Positions 5,647 to 7,105 of a DNA stretch of 7,105 nucleotides are shown here, piece by piece (the first letter of the stretch is position 1; each line of letters opens with the position of its first letter). The position numbers and the translations under genes are program-made. The notes beneath the pieces were generated by a model. The model was not told the origin of the DNA. It did no database searches and saw nothing but the letters and a program-made list of their open reading frames with translations. Source of the DNA: Sphingobacteriaceae bacterium (GTDB taxonomy: Bacteria > Bacteroidota > Bacteroidia > B-17B0 > Aurantibacillaceae). The DNA is taken from assembly GCA_023251695.1 (NCBI GenBank), contig JAHEYE010000177.1, positions 1 to 7,105 of the forward strand, in the 5' to 3' direction.

Positions 5647-6858
5647 ATGCACCGAAGTCAGATATTCCGTTTTGTAGTGCTGGGCCTTTGTATTGGGCTC
5701 AGTTCTTCATTTTATGGGCAGACAGATTCAACCGCCAAAAAAACAAAGAAAGTAAAAGAACCCAAACATTTTTTTGCCCACACTGTTTTTGCAGATTATT
5801 ATTACAAGCCGCCGGTTGATTTAGATACTTCCAGACGCATCAGTAAGCAATTAGGCTCTTATGCTGTCGCACAAAGTTGCCTGAGTTTTTATTCCCCACT
5901 TCTTACCATTAATAAATATAACCGCGACAGCAGTGTAAATTCAAATTTCCACATGTTGTTAACGGGTACGGCTTATTATTTGCAGCCACAGTTCAAGGGC
6001 ATTTCTCAGCATACACTTGCTAAATATGGTTTAGGAATAAGGGCTATTTACAACACCGGTAAAAAATCTATTTTCTTTATTGAGACAAGTCCGTTTTTGA
6101 CACAAGATATAACAGCAGGGAGCAGCGATAAGGGTACTTGGCGTATGGCGGGTACATTATTGTGGAGCTATTCTCCCGGACCTAAATTCAATTTCCGGTT
6201 GGGAGCTACTAAATCTTTTTTATGGGGAAACAGAGTTTATCTTCCATTTATTGGTTTACGCTTCGGTAGGATTGACCGGTTTAATTTCAGTTTACAGTTT
6301 CCGCGTAATATAAGTCTGAACCTCCCATTAGGAAATGTTTTCCGCTTGTCGTTGTTTTCAAAGCCACAGGGCGGATTATTTAATTTCTCGAACCGTGATA
6401 CAGTTTACAATGGCAATTATTATAAAAACACAAACATTTCGAACGAAAGTGTAATACATTTTGGCCGTTATGAATTGCTTACGGGTTTCAGAATGGATAT
6501 TGTGCCTTGCAGATGGTTCAATTTTTATGTTTCAACGGGCTTTACCACTAAAAACGGAATTACTTTTTATTCGAACGGCTTCAACAAAAATAATAAAACA
6601 CAGTACGGTGAATTTTATGCCACGGCACCAAAAAATTCTGTTTTCATTAATGCGGGAATCGTTTTCCGTATTGGCCGCACCAAATCGTATTACAATAATC
6701 AAAACATATATGAGGCTATTGATTTAAATAATTCGATAGACCCCGGCGATAACAATGTAAATCCCGGCAACGGAAACATTGTCATTCCTAAAAAGAAATT
6801 ATCGAAGAGTTTAAAACCATCAGAGATTCAGGATTTGATCGATGCGAATGATTTTTGA
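5647..6858 (+). CDS. Outer-membrane beta-barrel-like protein, 403 aa (DUF6268-like)
   Basis: The ATG lies three bases after the stop of the sensor gene, so this is the last gene of the sigma cluster. A signal peptide (about 1-24, cleavage near FYG-Q) is followed by a Lys-rich stretch (30-40) and then alternating aromatic/polar strands from about 42 to 343, as in outer-membrane barrels. The region SPGPKFNFRLGATKSFLWG (176-194) and the following LPFIGLRFGRIDRFNFSLQF (199-218) resemble DUF6268-type proteins as I remember them; this needs a profile search. The last barrel-like strand appears to be SVFINAGIVFRIG (331-343). After it come about 60 extra residues: a Tyr/Asn-rich part, an Asn/Gly/Pro linker (364-377) and a charged helix-like end (KPSEIQDLIDANDF, 390-403). 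It is likely co-expressed with the sigma factor and may be its target or part of the envelope response (inference). No terminator-like hairpin with a T tract follows. Confidence 0.72.
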   Translation: MHRSQIFRFVVLGLCIGLSSSFYGQTDSTAKKTKKVKEPKHFFAHTVFADYYYKPPVDLDTSRRISKQLGSYAVAQSCLSFYSPLLTINKYNRDSSVNSNFHMLLTGTAYYLQPQFKGISQHTLAKYGLGIRAIYNTGKKSIFFIETSPFLTQDITAGSSDKGTWRMAGTLLWSYSPGPKFNFRLGATKSFLWGNRVYLPFIGLRFGRIDRFNFSLQFPRNISLNLPLGNVFRLSLFSKPQGGLFNFSNRDTVYNGNYYKNTNISNESVIHFGRYELLTGFRMDIVPCRWFNFYVSTGFTTKNGITFYSNGFNKNNKTQYGEFYATAPKNSVFINAGIVFRIGRTKSYYNNQNIYEAIDLNNSIDPGDNNVNPGNGNIVIPKKKLSKSLKPSEIQDLIDANDF

Positions 6859-6859
6859 T

Positions 6860-6922
6860 ATGTAAAATGGATGATTGATGATGTAAAATGTAAAATGTAA
6901 GATGGATGATGTAAAATGTAAT
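6860..6922 (+). repeat. Heptamer tandem array A (consensus ATGTAAA), nine units
   Basis: Nine consecutive 7-base units in unbroken phase: ATGTAAA at units 1, 4, 5 and 8, ATGTAAG at 6, ATGTAAT at 9, ATGGATG at 2 and 7, and ATTGATG at 3. All units start with AT and eight with ATG. The array starts two bases after the stop codon of the beta-barrel gene. The pairs TAAA-ATGGATG and TAAG-ATGGATG are spaced 35 bases apart, which suggests a higher-order duplication of five units. Confidence 0.85.
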
Positions 6923-6938
6923 TTGACTTAATCATTCT

Positions 6939-7026
6939 CCCTTATCCCTCATCCCTTATCCCTTATCCCTCATCCCTTATCCCTCATCCCTCATCCCTTT
7001 TCCATTATCCCTCTTCCCTCATCCCT
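6939..7026 (-). repeat. Heptamer tandem array B (CCCTYAT on plus, ATRAGGG on minus), twelve units plus four bases
   Basis: Twelve 7-base units in perfect phase followed by CCCT. Units 1-8 (6939-6994) are exactly CCCTTAT or CCCTCAT, differing only by T/C at the fifth base. Units 9-11 (6995-7015) are decayed (CCCTTTT, CCATTAT, CCCTCTT) and unit 12 is intact. On the minus strand this gives GGG tracts separated by four bases. The array lies 16 bases from array A and its last two bases belong to the stop codon of the minus-strand gene at the window edge. Confidence 0.92.
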
Positions 7027-7105
7027 AAAACCTAACTCCCATTCCAAATTCAATTGCTTGTCTGAATAGCCGGATGCGTGATTCTTTTATAGGAATCGTA
7101 TTGAA
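7025..7105 (-). CDS. C-terminal end of a minus-strand gene, beta-barrel-like (partial)
   Basis: From the right edge the minus strand reads 26 sense codons and then TAG (7027-7025). The peptide begins FNTIPIKESRIRLF and ends in RQAIEFGMGVRF. The end looks like the last strand of an outer-membrane beta-barrel: alternating hydrophobic residues with a terminal Phe, the usual Bam recognition feature. The stop codon coincides with the end of heptamer array B, consistent with a real gene boundary. The gene is convergent with the beta-barrel gene to its left. The fragment is too short to name a family. Confidence 0.68.
   Translation of the reverse strand, partial: FNTIPIKESRIRLFRQAIEFGMGVRF

Noticed and set aside
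6461..6727. Open frame of 88 codons inside the beta-barrel gene
   Set aside because: It lies wholly within a better-supported gene in another frame and has no domain, signal peptide or own upstream signals.
6860..7026. The two repeat arrays as a CRISPR or an origin of replication
   Set aside because: Units are 7 bases with no spacers, and no cas genes, DnaA boxes or replication genes are nearby.

Overview
The window reads as a chromosomal segment of a Gram-negative, AT-rich member of the Bacteroidota (Flavobacteriales/Sphingobacteriales-like; no closer placement can be supported). The signs are a lipid A kinase gene with the Bacteroidota-style DDAFQHR motif, a perfect TAnnTTTG promoter element, AT-rich leaders with almost no Shine-Dalgarno signal, an ECF sigma factor of a type common in that phylum, and small secreted and outer-membrane proteins typical of it. 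There are no tRNA, rRNA, CRISPR or insertion-sequence genes. No gap between genes exceeds about 170 bases.

Left part (1-1303), minus strand: the N-terminal 205 residues of a Nif3-like dinuclear metal protein run off the left edge. Upstream of it lies a gene for an uncharacterised exported protein with its own good promoter (1328-1356) and a good Rho-independent terminator (628-656), which sits only about 12 bases before the nif3-like start codon.

Middle part (1389-3653): lpxK (lipid A 4'-kinase) and a trimeric-type purine nucleoside phosphorylase gene lie on the plus strand and overlap by 41 bases. A small three-helix membrane protein gene runs towards them, and the two stop codons overlap. 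The phosphorylase carries Asp where human PNP has the base-specifying Asn243.

Right part (3822-6858), plus strand: a compact four-gene cluster. It encodes an ECF sigma factor, a single-pass membrane protein in the anti-sigma position, a small periplasmic Spy/CpxP/CnrX-like helical protein and an outer-membrane beta-barrel-like protein. Gaps are 33 bases, an 11-base overlap and 3 bases. The natural reading is an envelope-sensing module: periplasmic sensor to membrane anti-sigma to sigma factor, logically like CnrX-CnrY-CnrH. The anti-sigma-like protein is the most unusual gene product here, because its cytoplasmic part is built from four copies of an F-x-x-P-x-x-Y-F repeat. The leader of the cluster contains a 12-base inverted repeat with nested repeats.

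Right edge (6859-7105): between two convergent genes lie two adjacent heptamer tandem arrays. One is A/T/G-rich (consensus ATGTAAA, nine units). The other is CCCTYAT (twelve units plus four bases), whose minus strand has eight evenly spaced GGG tracts and is a strong G-quadruplex candidate. The minus strand from 7105 to 7025 encodes the last 26 residues of another protein with a beta-barrel-like end and terminal Phe.
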